Shown here one piece after another: positions 1 to 9,514 of a DNA stretch of 55,049 nt (position 1 is the stretch's first letter; each line of letters opens with the position of its first letter). Both the position numbers and the translations under genes were made by a program. The stretch spans positions 1-55,049 of the forward strand of contig NZ_JADEXU010000042.1 in the NCBI RefSeq assembly GCF_015206895.1. Direction: 5' to 3'. The DNA comes from Nostoc sp. LEGE 12450. GTDB taxonomy: Bacteria > Cyanobacteriota > Cyanobacteriia > Cyanobacteriales > Nostocaceae. The notes under the pieces are model-generated. The model saw only the letters and a list, made by a program, of their open reading frames with translations, ran no database searches and was not told the DNA's origin.

Positions 1-70
1 TCAAGTACTTCAAATGATGTTGCCTCTGGTTTTAGACTTTTTCTTGCCAAGTTCTTGCACCATTATTTCC

Positions 71-718
71 CTACAAGGTTAAGATTACAGGATTTCCACT
101 CTTCTCTAGTAAGTTTTGCCACGCTAGATCTGCACCAGTGAGGTTAACTTCACTTAAGTTAGCACTACTTAGGTTAGTCCTCTGAAGTGAAGCTTGTTGC
201 AGGTCTGCTCCGCTTAGGTTAGCTCTCATTAGGTATGCCTTACTGAGGTCGGCTCCACTTAAATTAGCAAGGCTAAGGTCTGCTGCTGTTAAATCAGCAT
301 AACTTAGATTGGCTTGACTTAAGTCTGCCCAACTCAACTGAGCATAACTTAGATTAATTTCACTCAGTTTCGCTGATGCAAGTACTGCACACCTCAAATT
401 AGCATTAGTAAAATTTCTTTCTCCGATTGCATAACGGCGTAAAATTTCTTCAATTGTTACTCTGCCTAAAACAGCTTTTGATGCGCCTTGATAACACCAT
501 GTAGTTTCTAATAGCTTGGCAGCAGTGTTAACAGCTACTTCATCACCGGAATCCACAATCACACCATTGCAGCCATCCCACTGACCATTAAGCATCAGGG
601 CAATCTCACTAGCGGCAGCAGCTGAATCAAATAGTAAAACAGAATATTTTTGCTGCGGTTTTAACCAGTTATTCCAAACAATCGAGATGATATTTTTCAT
701 TTCTATAAGTTTTGCCAC
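71..718 (-). CDS. Pentapeptide-repeat protein
   Basis: The 215-residue product has an N-terminal segment of about 95 residues with no recognised fold and a C-terminal run, roughly residues 98-205, of A(D/N)LxX repeats ([22 protein letters not shown]). Such repeats fold as a right-handed quadrilateral beta-helix and are very common in cyanobacteria, usually with unknown function. Two possible starts exist, Met1 and Met7 (MKNIIS), and I cannot choose between them. The first 70 bases of the window, downstream of its stop, hold no convincing gene. A role as an adaptor or scaffold is inference. Confidence 0.8.
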   Translation of the reverse strand: MAKLIEMKNIISIVWNNWLKPQQKYSVLLFDSAAAASEIALMLNGQWDGCNGVIVDSGDEVAVNTAAKLLETTWCYQGASKAVLGRVTIEEILRRYAIGERNFTNANLRCAVLASAKLSEINLSYAQLSWADLSQANLSYADLTAADLSLANLSGADLSKAYLMRANLSGADLQQASLQRTNLSSANLSEVNLTGADLAWQNLLEKSGNPVILTL

Positions 719-1315
719 TTTTAGGCGATTATGGCTCTAACTATTCTGGCTAATAACAATCAGACTGGTGTGTGTAACAACCGACTATTATTGTATGGGC
801 TTAACGAACGCTTGCCAAAAGTTATCTCTTGAAATGGCGGAGGTATTTGACCAGACTGCCATCAATGCTTTTTACTTCTCCTTTAAGAAAAAATTGAAGT
901 TACACCGCTATGTTCAAAGCTTCTGGCAATTTGGCATCACAACTCTCTAAATTGCCGTTTAAATGAGATATCAAAAGAACAGTCGCAAATCGCCAGTTGT
1001 TGATCCAACGCTGTAGAACTCAGCAGCCAACCCACAGCGCTCGGTCATCGCTTCGCTACATACAACTGGCTAGTAATGTACTAGAAAACACATAGTAAAT
1101 GTGCGTAGGCACAGCCCGTCGTAGACATCGCATCGGTGGTTCTTGGAGTTTTTCGTGAAAGCAGTAAAGTGGGTACAACCGCACCCCCACTGTCTGCTAA
1201 ACTCTGCTTCTAGGAAACCCGGATATCCAAATATTGATAATGTCGTTAATTCCAAATACATTAGCAACCTTCATGGCTGTTTTCCCAATCGCCAATCCAA
1301 TCACTTAGATTTAAT
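719..1315. other. Intergenic, no supported gene
   Basis: Several short open frames occur on both strands but none has a recognisable domain, a good ribosome-binding site or natural-looking composition. I see no tRNA and no strong terminator here. Confidence 0.5.
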
Positions 1316-1863
1316 ATGAATGAGACTTTAGCAGCCAAACTAGGGGAATTACAAGCCCAAATTTATTGGTTACATGATGTTGAGGAGTTTGCCCAATTGG
1401 CATTAGCAGCAGCTACTATATGAAACTTGGTTATACTCAACAGCAGGCAGAAACGGCAGGTAACTTAATTAGTCAGGCTTATCAATTAGCGGATGATGCT
1501 GCTTTAGCCCAGAAAGCAGGTAATTTTGACAAAGAAATGCAGTTTTATGATCAAGCTAAAGATAAATTAACCCAAGTAGAAACTACATTAGTTTATCAAA
1601 CCAGTATCGCCATACATCAAATGAAATGGTGGATGTATTTTCGTCATAAACAAAAATTAAAAACTATTATTCACTTATTTTTACAAGATTTTAAAGCGGT
1701 AGGGTTGATTAACTTATTTACTGCTCTTAAACTTACATATTTTCTAATGGAAATAGGCAGAGTTCACAAATCGCGTGACATCAAAACCACGAAACATAAT
1801 GCTATAAAATACTGGACAGAATTATTGAAAATCAAACCGCCACAATATCCTTATCTTGGTTAA
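1316..1863 (+). pseudogene. Alpha-helical protein, probably one gene split by a frameshift
   Basis: A 35-residue frame (MNETLAAKLGELQAQ...) starts at 1316 and stops at 1421-1423. A second frame begins at the overlapping ATG at 1420 and runs to 1863 (147 residues, beginning MKLGYTQQQAETAGNL). Read as one protein with a one-base shift, the sequence passes smoothly from a Gln/Leu-rich helix into a helical segment like those of TPR or MIT hairpins (about residues 10-60 of the second part), then a basic, hydrophobic tail. The ATGA overlap could instead be translational coupling of two small genes. No family is recognised. I favour a frameshifted gene with modest confidence. Confidence 0.4.
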
Positions 1864-1973
1864 ATTGCTTATTTTTAGGCTTGAGCGCGATTGGTAAACT
1901 ACGCATCCTTAACTTTTCCTCTCTTGATGGGGAGAGCGATCGCTTTCCTTGCTTGAATGAAGGATAAACACAA

Positions 1974-3836
1974 TCAAATTACTGCCACTTTTTTTAATGC
2001 TGTCTCCAAACGACTGGTAAATTCCGATGAGCGATCGCAAGTCATAATCAACTGCTCAATTGCCCGTGTCATCGCCACATACAATAGTCGCGCTTCTTCT
2101 TCTGGTGTAGCGTGTCCGTACTGATCAGGCATAAAACCAATACCAGGAATAAGCACCACTGGGAACTCTAGCCCTTTGCTGGAGTACATGGTTATGAGTT
2201 TGATGCTTTGTTCGGCTGGGTGATAGTTGCGGCTGTCACTGTCGGCGTTGACCCACTCTATTGGGATTTGGGCTTGTTGGAAGTCGTTGTAGATGCGATC
2301 GCCCATAAAGTTGGAGCGATAGATAATTGCTATTTCGTTCCAGGGGATATCTCGCTCGTGTAATTGTTGCACTCGCCCTGCTAAGTAATCTACCTCGTGT
2401 TTAAAACTGGGTAAACGGATGAGGTCTGGTTTGGGGCCTTGCCGTCCTGCACTAGTCGGTTCTACCAATACCACTTGGTCATCATCCCCGGTGGTAGGGG
2501 TCATCACTTCTTTAGCAAATTCATAGGCTACCCCTAACACTTGAGCAGTGTTGCGGTAGTTAAGTTTAAAAATGGTGGTGCGTCCCTGTGCCTGAATACC
2601 CACGCTCTTGAAGCTAAATTTCTTAGTGCGTTGTTCACCGTAGAGGTTTTGGGCATCGTCGTAGAGGATAAGCAAAGAATTGGTTTCGGGGTTGACCATC
2701 TGGGCAATCAACTTTAACCACTCTGGTTTAAAGTCGTGGCCCTCGTCTAGCATCACCGCGCCATAAGTGCCAGCCGGTATCAACTGGGCATCGACAGCAG
2801 CAATAACTCGGTTAACCAATTCTTCTATATAAGCTTCACCTTGATACTCTCTAGAATCTGGTCTGGGGATGTCATATTTTTTGAGTAAATCCATACACCA
2901 CCCATGAAAATGTCGTACCTTAATGCGACTGACTCGGTTTTGGTCTTGGATAGTCTGCCGGAGTTTGGCAGCAAGAGAGACATTGAAGCACAGCACCAAA
3001 ATTGGTTTATTACTGACTTGTGCAAGGTGTTGACAACGGTAGGCTAAAATCATCGTTTTGCCGGAACCAGCTACACCATGAATTACCCGATGTCCATCAC
3101 CTAGACTCCGTGCCAGCTGCTCTTGCTGCAAGTCCATAATCTTGAGAATGTCGGGAATTTGCAACTGCGGTTCTTCTTCAGTATCGGCGGTGTCTGGTTC
3201 AAATTTGGTATTAATCCACAACTCTGGGAACAGATGCCAACGGATTCTATCTATTTGACTGCTGGTGAGTGTCTTGCCAAATTGATATGCCGATAAATCC
3301 CAAAGTCGCTGCTGAAATTCACCTGCATCTGTGCTTGGGAGCATTTCATCTTTGCAGATAACTAAGTGTTCCTCAAACACTGCTGGTAGTTCACTTTGCT
3401 CAAAAGCTTTGCGGGTGACGTTGGTGAATACCACGCCGTAACCGTAGGGAATGACCAGCTTACCTTGATATTTACCTTCCTGCTGCACTAAGGCGGGGTC
3501 TTTTTCTAGCATCTTGTTGACTGCTAGGGCATAATCTCTGGCTTGTTGTAGTGGGTGTTTAACTTCTTTGATTCCATCTTCAGTAATTATGGTGACTGTG
3601 GAGGGATTGATACTTTGAATAGTGTCTAATTTCCAATCTTTGACTTCCAGGATGAACAAGCCCCGGCTGGGGTGCAGCACGATAAAATCTGGATGCAATT
3701 GCTTTTTACCTACTGGCACGTCATACCATAGCAAGTAATCATTCTCTAATTTTTCCTCCAAGCGCTGCGCTAACCTCCTCTCCCCAGGGGTCATCCGCAT
3801 TGAGCAGCTATTAAATGAGGGAATTAGTGTGGCCAT
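1974..3836 (-). CDS. NERD-domain nuclease fused to UvrD/Rep-like helicase
   Basis: This 620-residue protein joins a nuclease-related domain (NERD) to a superfamily 1 DNA helicase. In the NERD part, about residues 15-130, Asp50 and the EVK triad at 64-66 form the D...ExK nuclease core. The helicase shows a P-loop GVAGSGKT at 254-261, a Walker B box LDEGHD near 363-368, a YDDAQ motif near 392, YRN near 427, SSKGLEF and the C-terminal LLYVAMTRA motif. Proteins of this layout act on DNA ends or branched DNA and are often found in mobile DNA and defence islands. It stands alone on the minus strand. The exact substrate and a defence role are inference; the domain assignment is firm. Confidence 0.9.
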   Translation of the reverse strand: MATLIPSFNSCSMRMTPGERRLAQRLEEKLENDYLLWYDVPVGKKQLHPDFIVLHPSRGLFILEVKDWKLDTIQSINPSTVTIITEDGIKEVKHPLQQARDYALAVNKMLEKDPALVQQEGKYQGKLVIPYGYGVVFTNVTRKAFEQSELPAVFEEHLVICKDEMLPSTDAGEFQQRLWDLSAYQFGKTLTSSQIDRIRWHLFPELWINTKFEPDTADTEEEPQLQIPDILKIMDLQQEQLARSLGDGHRVIHGVAGSGKTMILAYRCQHLAQVSNKPILVLCFNVSLAAKLRQTIQDQNRVSRIKVRHFHGWCMDLLKKYDIPRPDSREYQGEAYIEELVNRVIAAVDAQLIPAGTYGAVMLDEGHDFKPEWLKLIAQMVNPETNSLLILYDDAQNLYGEQRTKKFSFKSVGIQAQGRTTIFKLNYRNTAQVLGVAYEFAKEVMTPTTGDDDQVVLVEPTSAGRQGPKPDLIRLPSFKHEVDYLAGRVQQLHERDIPWNEIAIIYRSNFMGDRIYNDFQQAQIPIEWVNADSDSRNYHPAEQSIKLITMYSSKGLEFPVVLIPGIGFMPDQYGHATPEEEARLLYVAMTRAIEQLIMTCDRSSEFTSRLETALKKVAVI

Positions 3837-4200
3837 AGATGGTAGATGTTTATACGGGTTTAGAAGCGATTGGGGTTTCCTCGCTTGATTGGGAGGGCGA
3901 TCGCTCCTACTGTTAGTCTTCCCATAAGAATGGGGGCAGCGATCGCATCTAGTCTATTAGCTGGGGTGATGGAGTGTGGGTGCGAGCGCCTGTTAATTCT
4001 TTCAAGCGTGAGCTTTTGGGTAATTAAGCTGCTTCGGACGGTTCAGCCTTGGCACGTCGTTTGAAACTTTCAAAATCAACAAACTTAGATTCTTTAGCAG
4101 TTTCCCAGACTGCTTTAATGATTCTGTTTATGCGGTTCCCAAAGCTAAGAAGATAAAGATTTAATTCTCCCTTTAAAACTTGCGATCGCCCCATCCCACC
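3837..4200. other. Intergenic, HIP1-bearing
   Basis: The segment carries several GCGATCGC-type octamers and short inverted repeats typical of cyanobacterial spacers. No gene is supported. It separates the minus-strand helicase from the minus-strand gene at 4201-4698. Confidence 0.5.
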
Positions 4201-4698
4201 CTACAGCTGCTCCATCTTAATCCCCACCACTTCCAGCATCACCGTAGTAATCGGCACAAGTCGCCCCACAGTGGTGTAAGAGCTACTCCCAACTGGCGTT
4301 GTTGTGGCACGCTCCCGAAACCGCCGCATGGTAATCAAAAACCACTCCCGCGTTTTTGGCATCGGTAGCCTGTACAGCTGGCGAGTATTGACAAAGTAGT
4401 AAAATAGCCAATCTGCCTCAGTGTACATAAAGCAGCCGGGGGTTCCACGTTCTAAATTGCTGTGAGTTTCAAAGAAGAGGTTACGAGTTTTATTCCACCT
4501 ATCGCCCTTAATCTCAATCAAAATTTCGCTATTCTGTGTTGTCCAAATGAGGTCAATATCTCTGTGTTGAAACTTGGGGTTATCCTCAACATTAACAACG
4601 CTGATGGTTTCTGACTTTCCCCATAACCACGCCTCAATGTCAGTAGCCGCCTGATTGGCTACCTGCACCGCATCGTTCATACTGTAAGCGTAGGTCAT
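4201..4698 (-). CDS. Hypothetical protein, possible PD-(D/E)XK-like
   Basis: I chose the start at 4698 (MTYAYSMNDAV), which gives 165 residues. Upstream in-frame codons run into the divergent photolyase promoter region and look non-coding. The middle contains DIDLIWTT...ILIEIKGDRW, an acidic strand pair followed by E-I-K, reminiscent of a restriction-like D-(E)xK nuclease core, then WLFYYF. I cannot name a family with certainty. It diverges from the photolyase gene with only about 67 bases between the starts, so the two promoters probably overlap. Confidence 0.65.
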   Translation of the reverse strand: MTYAYSMNDAVQVANQAATDIEAWLWGKSETISVVNVEDNPKFQHRDIDLIWTTQNSEILIEIKGDRWNKTRNLFFETHSNLERGTPGCFMYTEADWLFYYFVNTRQLYRLPMPKTREWFLITMRRFRERATTTPVGSSSYTTVGRLVPITTVMLEVVGIKMEQL

Positions 4699-4765
4699 GG
4701 TTCTAGTTCCACCATTTAAATTAGTTAGTACAATTGTATTATTAATTGATATAGAAAATTGAGTT

Positions 4766-6313
4766 ATGCACCTTCTGTGGTTTCGTCGAGACTTACGTTT
4801 GACTGACAACGAAATTGTCACCTTAGCGTCTGCCAATAATGCCGCAGTTTTACCATTCTTCATTATTGACCCTTGGTTTTATCAATGGGTTGATGTCGGT
4901 AAAGCACGGGTGCGGTTTTTGTTTGAGTCTTTAGAAAATCTAGATAGCAATTTACAAAAATTAGGTAGCAAACTAATATTATTTGAAGGTAATGCTGTAG
5001 AGATTATACAAAAATTAACTCAACAATTAACACAGCAGGGACACAGACCAAAACTCTACTTAAATCGTGATGTACAAGTTGAGTATGGTATTAGCCGAGA
5101 TAAAAGTATAGTTAATTTATATCAAGTATTAAATCTCGAATATCATCTGGGACTAAACAACTTTTTACAATTACAAGATAAACGCGAGCAGTGGTTTAAC
5201 GAGTATTACACATATCAAAGACAATCTGTTGACCCAACTCCCACTAGTATCAACACTCCATCACTTTCTCTAAACATACCTCAAATTACATTTTCTGAAC
5301 TAAAACATAAATATCATGCTTTTTTGCAAACAGAACAGGTATATTTTATTGGTGGAGAAACACAGGCACAAGGTACATTAAATTCATTTCTTAAAAGTAG
5401 ATTTAACGGCTATCATTGGAAACTTTCACGCCCTTGGTTAGCACAGCAAGGAGCAACATCGCATTTATCACCACATCTGACTTTTGGTACAATTTCAACT
5501 CGCATTGTTTACCAACGTGCTAAGGCAAGGGCAGCAGAACTTACAAATCAGCCCAAGGCAGAATTTTCCTTAAAAGCATTTCGTGACCGTCTACGCTGGC
5601 ATGATAGTTTTACACAGCGCCTTTATTTTTACCCAGAAATAGCTTACAAAAACCGCTATACAGAATTTGATGAATGGTATACACCTGTAGAGTTACCACC
5701 AGAAAAGCAAGAACTATTTCACGCTTGGCAGGAGGGAATGACAGGCTTTCCCCTAGTAGATGCCAGTATGCGACAACTAAAAACTATGGGTTGGATGAAT
5801 TTTCGGATGAGGGCGATGTGTGCCACATTTTTAACTATCAATTGCGGTATTTCCTGGCATCATGGCGCTAGACATTATATGAACTATTTAGTAGATGGAG
5901 ATTTAGCAATTGATAATTGGCAGTGGCAGATGCAATCAGGTGTTACTAATCCCTTAAGTGATACTTTTTGCATATATAACCCAAATAAGAATATTCAGGA
6001 AAAAGACCCAGACCTCAAATTTATTTACTATTGGATAAGCGAACTAAAAGGTTACACTCTACCAGAAATTATTCAAGGTAAATATATTGGCACTAGTTCT
6101 TATCCACAAACTATTTTAGATTGGGCTAAAACCCGTAAAGTTAACGGTAAAATCATCTCTGACCTTCGGAAAAAAGTAAGAGAAAGGTTAACTCTCCAGG
6201 GTGGAACAGAATATGAAAGTGCAGTTGCAGCTCAAGAAACAGTCAATAAATACTGGCAGCACAAAGATAGGGAGTACAAAGAATTCAAAGAATTAGAGGC
6301 AGAACTAGAGTAG
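4766..6313 (+). CDS. DNA photolyase / cryptochrome family flavoprotein
   Basis: This 515-residue protein starts MHLLWFRRDLRLTDNE, the classic photolyase N-terminus, with an alpha/beta antenna-binding domain to about residue 135. The FAD-binding helical domain follows: FPLVDASMRQL, GWMNFRMRAM, WHHGARHYMNYLVDGDLA and the motif DNWQWQMQSG. The usual CPD photolyase segment after WQWQ (asparagine-rich, ending YFRIFNP) is replaced by VTNPLSDTFCIYNP, so it belongs to a variant cyanobacterial branch. It would bind FAD and either repair UV-induced pyrimidine dimers with light or act as a blue-light sensor; sequence alone does not decide. Length is normal for the family. Confidence 0.92.
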   Translation: MHLLWFRRDLRLTDNEIVTLASANNAAVLPFFIIDPWFYQWVDVGKARVRFLFESLENLDSNLQKLGSKLILFEGNAVEIIQKLTQQLTQQGHRPKLYLNRDVQVEYGISRDKSIVNLYQVLNLEYHLGLNNFLQLQDKREQWFNEYYTYQRQSVDPTPTSINTPSLSLNIPQITFSELKHKYHAFLQTEQVYFIGGETQAQGTLNSFLKSRFNGYHWKLSRPWLAQQGATSHLSPHLTFGTISTRIVYQRAKARAAELTNQPKAEFSLKAFRDRLRWHDSFTQRLYFYPEIAYKNRYTEFDEWYTPVELPPEKQELFHAWQEGMTGFPLVDASMRQLKTMGWMNFRMRAMCATFLTINCGISWHHGARHYMNYLVDGDLAIDNWQWQMQSGVTNPLSDTFCIYNPNKNIQEKDPDLKFIYYWISELKGYTLPEIIQGKYIGTSSYPQTILDWAKTRKVNGKIISDLRKKVRERLTLQGGTEYESAVAAQETVNKYWQHKDREYKEFKELEAELE

Positions 6314-6435
6314 TTAAGATGAAGGATAGCGATCGCAGCTAGTTCTAGGGGAAAGTCAGTTAAGAGCGTAGTTTACATACGTTGGCATCGCCTCAACAAA
6401 TGGGAACCCTGGTAATAGTTGCGTTTCTCACCGTC

Positions 6436-6558
6436 ATGAAATTCTTAAGCTTCCTCAAACCCAAACCAGCCCAGCCAACTATTTTATGCTATGGACAACA
6501 AAGCTGCGGCGTTGAGCAACAGCAAATTCAATCAGTTATGGAATGGCTAGAGAGCTAG
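6436..6558 (+). CDS. Small hypothetical ORF (40 aa)
   Basis: The frame begins MKFLSFLKPKPAQPTILCYGQQ and ends at a TAG at 6556. It is a plausible short protein with one cysteine pair (CYGQQSCG), but no family is recognised. It may be the remnant of a longer gene cut off by the inserted glutathione-transferase segment just downstream. Confidence 0.3.
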   Translation: MKFLSFLKPKPAQPTILCYGQQSCGVEQQQIQSVMEWLES

Positions 6559-6617
6559 TTTACTGGAGTTAGAACACACACCCAAAGCAGAAAATTGGAC
6601 TGAAAGGAGAAATCACC

Positions 6618-7283
6618 ATGACCCTGACAATGACACCCACTATTACCGCCTTTGAACGGTCGCCTGATGGCGGCAAGGGACTGGCGCGTGACATGCGCGT
6701 TCGCTGGGCGCTCGAAGAAGTGGGCCAACCTTATAACGTTCGTCTTGTTTCGTTCAGTGAGATGAAGCAACCCGCGCACCGTGCGCTTCATCCTTTCGGG
6801 CAAATTCCAACCTATGAAGAAGGCGATCTCGCCCTGTTCGAGTCGGGGGCGATCGTGTTCCATATCGCAAAGCGCCATACAGGGCTGTTGCCAGACGATG
6901 CGAATAGTCGAGCGCGAGCGATCGCATGGATGTTTGCCGCACTTAACACGATGGAGCCGCCAATCGTTGATCGGGAAATCGCCACGTACTTAGAGCGTGA
7001 TGAGGTCTGGTACGAGCAGCGCCTGCGTGTCGTCGAAGGTCGCATCCGTAACCGGCTCTTAGAACTTTCCAGTCACCTTGGAGATGCCGAATGGCTTGAT
7101 GGCGCATTCAGCGCAGGCGACCTGATGATGGTGGAAGTGCTGCTCAGGTTGAAAGACTCGGGTATGCTGGACGACTATCCGAATCTCTCTACCTATGTCG
7201 CCCGTGGCGAAGCGCGGCCCGCCTTCAAGCGTGCTTTCGCCGCTCAATTAGCGGTTTTCACTGGCAAGCAACCGACTGGCTGA
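6618..7283 (+). CDS. Glutathione S-transferase family protein
   Basis: The 221-residue product has the thioredoxin-like N-domain of GSTs (residues 9-85), with HPFGQIPTYEEGDLALFESGAI giving the cis-Pro and the ESxAI glutathione-binding motif, and an all-helical C-domain ending in FSAGDLMMVEVLLRL, the N-capping box. GSTs conjugate or reduce substrates with glutathione in the cytoplasm. A clear Shine-Dalgarno AAAGGAG lies upstream, with the ATG codons at 6618 or 6630. The gene is visibly GC-richer, with different codon use from its neighbours, suggesting acquisition from a proteobacterium-like donor. Confidence 0.9.
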   Translation: MTLTMTPTITAFERSPDGGKGLARDMRVRWALEEVGQPYNVRLVSFSEMKQPAHRALHPFGQIPTYEEGDLALFESGAIVFHIAKRHTGLLPDDANSRARAIAWMFAALNTMEPPIVDREIATYLERDEVWYEQRLRVVEGRIRNRLLELSSHLGDAEWLDGAFSAGDLMMVEVLLRLKDSGMLDDYPNLSTYVARGEARPAFKRAFAAQLAVFTGKQPTG

Positions 7284-7407
7284 CTAGCGCAAAAGATAGA
7301 TATAACAGGAATAAGTTGATTTAGCCTCTCTAGGCACGTATTCAAGCCAGCAATTGAGGACTTCTTTTACATTGGTCGCAGCTACAAGCCATTTACTCCT
7401 TCACCTT

Positions 7408-8752
7408 TTGAACCTCACACGACTCAAAGTCGCGTGATTCCTGTTTCAACGATCTCTGCCTGAAAAAATCCAGGACTTACAAGTTCTCCGCAGGCGTATA
7501 TAGCATCCGGCGCACCGACGGCTGCTGTTAAAATTCTCAACCCCTCACTCAATATATTTAAACTTGCATTTGCGTCTCTCAAGTTGTAATTATTGCAAAT
7601 AGGACAAGTCCATTCACGCAACTTTAAATCCTTAACTAGTGGATTGATAAAAACACAGCAGTTGCAAGTCTGAGATGAGGGATAAAACGTACCAACTTTT
7701 TGTACAATTCTGTCATGCCACAAAGCTTTGTATTCAAGCATAGTAACGAACTTAGACCAGCTAGCGTCTGAGATACTCAAAGCTAATTTGTGATTCTTTA
7801 CCATGTTGCTAACTCGCAAATCCTCAATACAGATAATACTGTTTTCTTTGATTAAGCGAGTTGACAGTTTGTGCAAAAAGTCATCTCTCAAATTCGTAAT
7901 CCGTTCGTAGGTACGAGCCAGCTTGATTTTCGCTTTGACTCTGTTGCTACTACCTTTTACACTGCGGGATAGCTTTTTGTGTGCTTTACGTAACTTCCTT
8001 TTTTGAGTTCTGTAATACTTCGGGTTCTCTACCGTCTCGCCATTGCTGGTAGTTAGATAAGACTTCAACCCTAAATCTAATCCAATATTCTCTGTTACCT
8101 GGGGATATTTTTCTATCTCTGTTTCACACAGAATACTAGCAATATATTTACCTCTGGAAGTGCGAGTTATGGTAACGTTTACAAGCTTCCCAGTAATGTC
8201 TTGGGATTTGTGGAACCTTACCCAACCTAACTTCGGTAGCTTTAAACGATTTTCTATTATCTGAATGTTGCCGTTAGTCAGGTTAGTTTTGTAAGACTGC
8301 TTGCACCCGTGTTTCTTTTTGAATTTAGGAAAACCTACCCCTTTCTTGCCTTTAACCTTCTTTAAGTCAGCAAAAAAGTTTTTGTATGCTGTTTCTAAAT
8401 TCTTAATTGAATTTTGTAAGGCAAACTTATCTATTTCTTTCAACCATTCAATTTCTTTCTTGAGTATAGTTAGGTGTTGACTACAAGCATTATAATTTAA
8501 GGTTTTTCCCTCACTTGCATATAACTCTTTCTTTAGTGCCAAAAAGCGGTTGTACACATATCTCACACAGCCAATTGTCTTATTAATTAAGATTTCTTGG
8601 TTGTGTGTAGGTATGAGAATGACTTTAAACGCTTTTTGGATGGATGACAATTTATTAAATCCTCTGAAGACCCTTCCATTTTAACAGAAAATGATACTTT
8701 ATATAGAGCGCATAACTCATGACTGGAAGTCACGAGTGTGCGGCTTGAAGAA
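7408..8752 (-). mobile_element. IS200/IS605-type TnpB-only element, copy 1
   Basis: The element is 1345 bp long, the same length as the copy at 19345-20689. On its coding strand it begins TTCTTCAAGCCGCACACTCG next to a TTGAT flank and ends with a small hairpin (GCGACTTTGAGTCG) followed by GTGTGAGGTTCAA. Boundaries were set by comparison with copy 2, where the empty site can be rebuilt exactly. A left-end hairpin CTCGTGACTTCCAGTCATGAG is visible in both copies. No TnpA (Y1 transposase) is present, so it must be moved by a transposase supplied elsewhere. Confidence 0.85.
7424..8650 (-). CDS. tnpB: TnpB RNA-guided nuclease (IS1341-type OrfB)
   Basis: The 408-residue TnpB has the RuvC triad in GLDLG (near Asp192), CIEDLR (near Glu276) and RDANAS (near Asp359). 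Its zinc knuckle is CNCC...CPIC; the usual Gly after the first knuckle is Val here (CCVF), which may weaken zinc folding. The start is a TTG codon (TTG-TCA-TCC). TnpB proteins are guided by an RNA made from the 3' end of the element and cleave DNA next to a short flank motif. It closely resembles the copy at 19447. Confidence 0.9.
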   Translation of the reverse strand: MSSIQKAFKVILIPTHNQEILINKTIGCVRYVYNRFLALKKELYASEGKTLNYNACSQHLTILKKEIEWLKEIDKFALQNSIKNLETAYKNFFADLKKVKGKKGVGFPKFKKKHGCKQSYKTNLTNGNIQIIENRLKLPKLGWVRFHKSQDITGKLVNVTITRTSRGKYIASILCETEIEKYPQVTENIGLDLGLKSYLTTSNGETVENPKYYRTQKRKLRKAHKKLSRSVKGSSNRVKAKIKLARTYERITNLRDDFLHKLSTRLIKENSIICIEDLRVSNMVKNHKLALSISDASWSKFVTMLEYKALWHDRIVQKVGTFYPSSQTCNCCVFINPLVKDLKLREWTCPICNNYNLRDANASLNILSEGLRILTAAVGAPDAIYACGELVSPGFFQAEIVETGITRL

Positions 8753-9041
8753 ATCAAATTAATATTCGGCTTTCAAACTTAGCTTAATTCTTAAAGTAGA
8801 TGAGATAAATCATTAAAAATGCCTATACTGCGATTATCAAGCAATGAATTTATTAGCTCCTGGTTTTAGACCTACTAGGAGCTTTTTATTTATTATCCAT
8901 CTCAATTAGTGGGTATATCACCAGAAGTAATAGCATTCATCCTCAAGGCTATTAATAATTGGTTCTGTTGGTAGATTGAATGTCAATGTTTAGATTGCTA
9001 TTGTTTATTTGTAAGTAAAAAACGTTTATCAAATTAAAACA
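8753..9041. other. Intergenic upstream of glsB-like gene, with terminator
   Basis: This AT-rich spacer contains the hairpin described at 8855-8888 and is otherwise free of coding signal. It provides the promoter region for the membrane protein at 9042. Confidence 0.5.
8855..8888 (+). terminator. Rho-independent terminator-like hairpin
   Basis: AGCTCCT pairs with AGGAGCT around a 15-base loop and is followed by TTTTTATTTAT. The transcript it ends is unclear, because the TnpB element separates it from the nearest plus-strand gene. Confidence 0.6.
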
Positions 9042-9314
9042 ATGAATATTCTTGCTTGGATTGTTTTAGGTCTAATTGCTGGTGCTATTGCAAAGGCTAT
9101 CTACCCCGGTCATCAAGGCGGCGGAATTCTTGGAACAATCATATTAGGAATTATTGGTGCTTTTGTTGGTGGTAGTTTGGGTGTGTTCTTCAGTACAGGA
9201 ACCTTGACATTAGCCGCCCCCACTTTGAGCATTCCTGGTATTGCAGTAGCGGTTCTTGGCGCAATCGTTGCGGTATTTTTGTGGAATTTGCTAAATCGTC
9301 GCAGTGCAATCTAA
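9042..9314 (+). CDS. GlsB/YeaQ/YmgE family membrane stress protein
   Basis: This 90-residue, glycine-rich protein has three hydrophobic segments: residues 3-22 (AWIVLGLIAGAIAKAI), 28-50 (ILGTIILGIIGAFVGG) and 65-84. The GGGILGTIILGIIGAFVGG block is the hallmark of the transglycosylase-associated/GlsB family. These small inner-membrane proteins are linked with envelope and general stress, though the biochemical activity is unknown. It is monocistronic, with a hairpin 80 bases downstream. Confidence 0.9.
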   Translation: MNILAWIVLGLIAGAIAKAIYPGHQGGGILGTIILGIIGAFVGGSLGVFFSTGTLTLAAPTLSIPGIAVAVLGAIVAVFLWNLLNRRSAI

Positions 9315-9395
9315 TAAATTAAATTGGAATCAATTAATAGTAAACATCAGGGAATTCATTTCACTATATTTTATCCCTGAATTTAATTAAAACAG

Positions 9396-9425
9396 TAGCG
9401 CTTACCTATATTTAGGTAGGCGCTA
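9396..9425 (+). terminator. Hairpin downstream of glsB-like gene
   Basis: TAGCGCTTACCTA and TAGGTAGGCGCTA pair at 12 of 13 positions around a four-base loop. Only a short T-rich stretch follows, so it may be a terminator or mRNA 3' stabiliser. Confidence 0.5.
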
Positions 9426-9514
9426 TTATCATAGCGATTGCTCTTGCGGGTAGGCATCACACTTATTCAATCACCAGATAGAGTTCAATGAAGGGAAACT
9501 GATGATAGCTTGAG

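Noticed and set aside
1..70. Left window edge as a second hairpin end
   Set aside because: No palindrome or inverted repeat is visible in the first few hundred bases and the terminal motifs are absent.
1070..1267. Minus-strand 65-codon frame
   Set aside because: No ribosome-binding site, Cys/His/Phe-rich composition unlike a protein, no domain.
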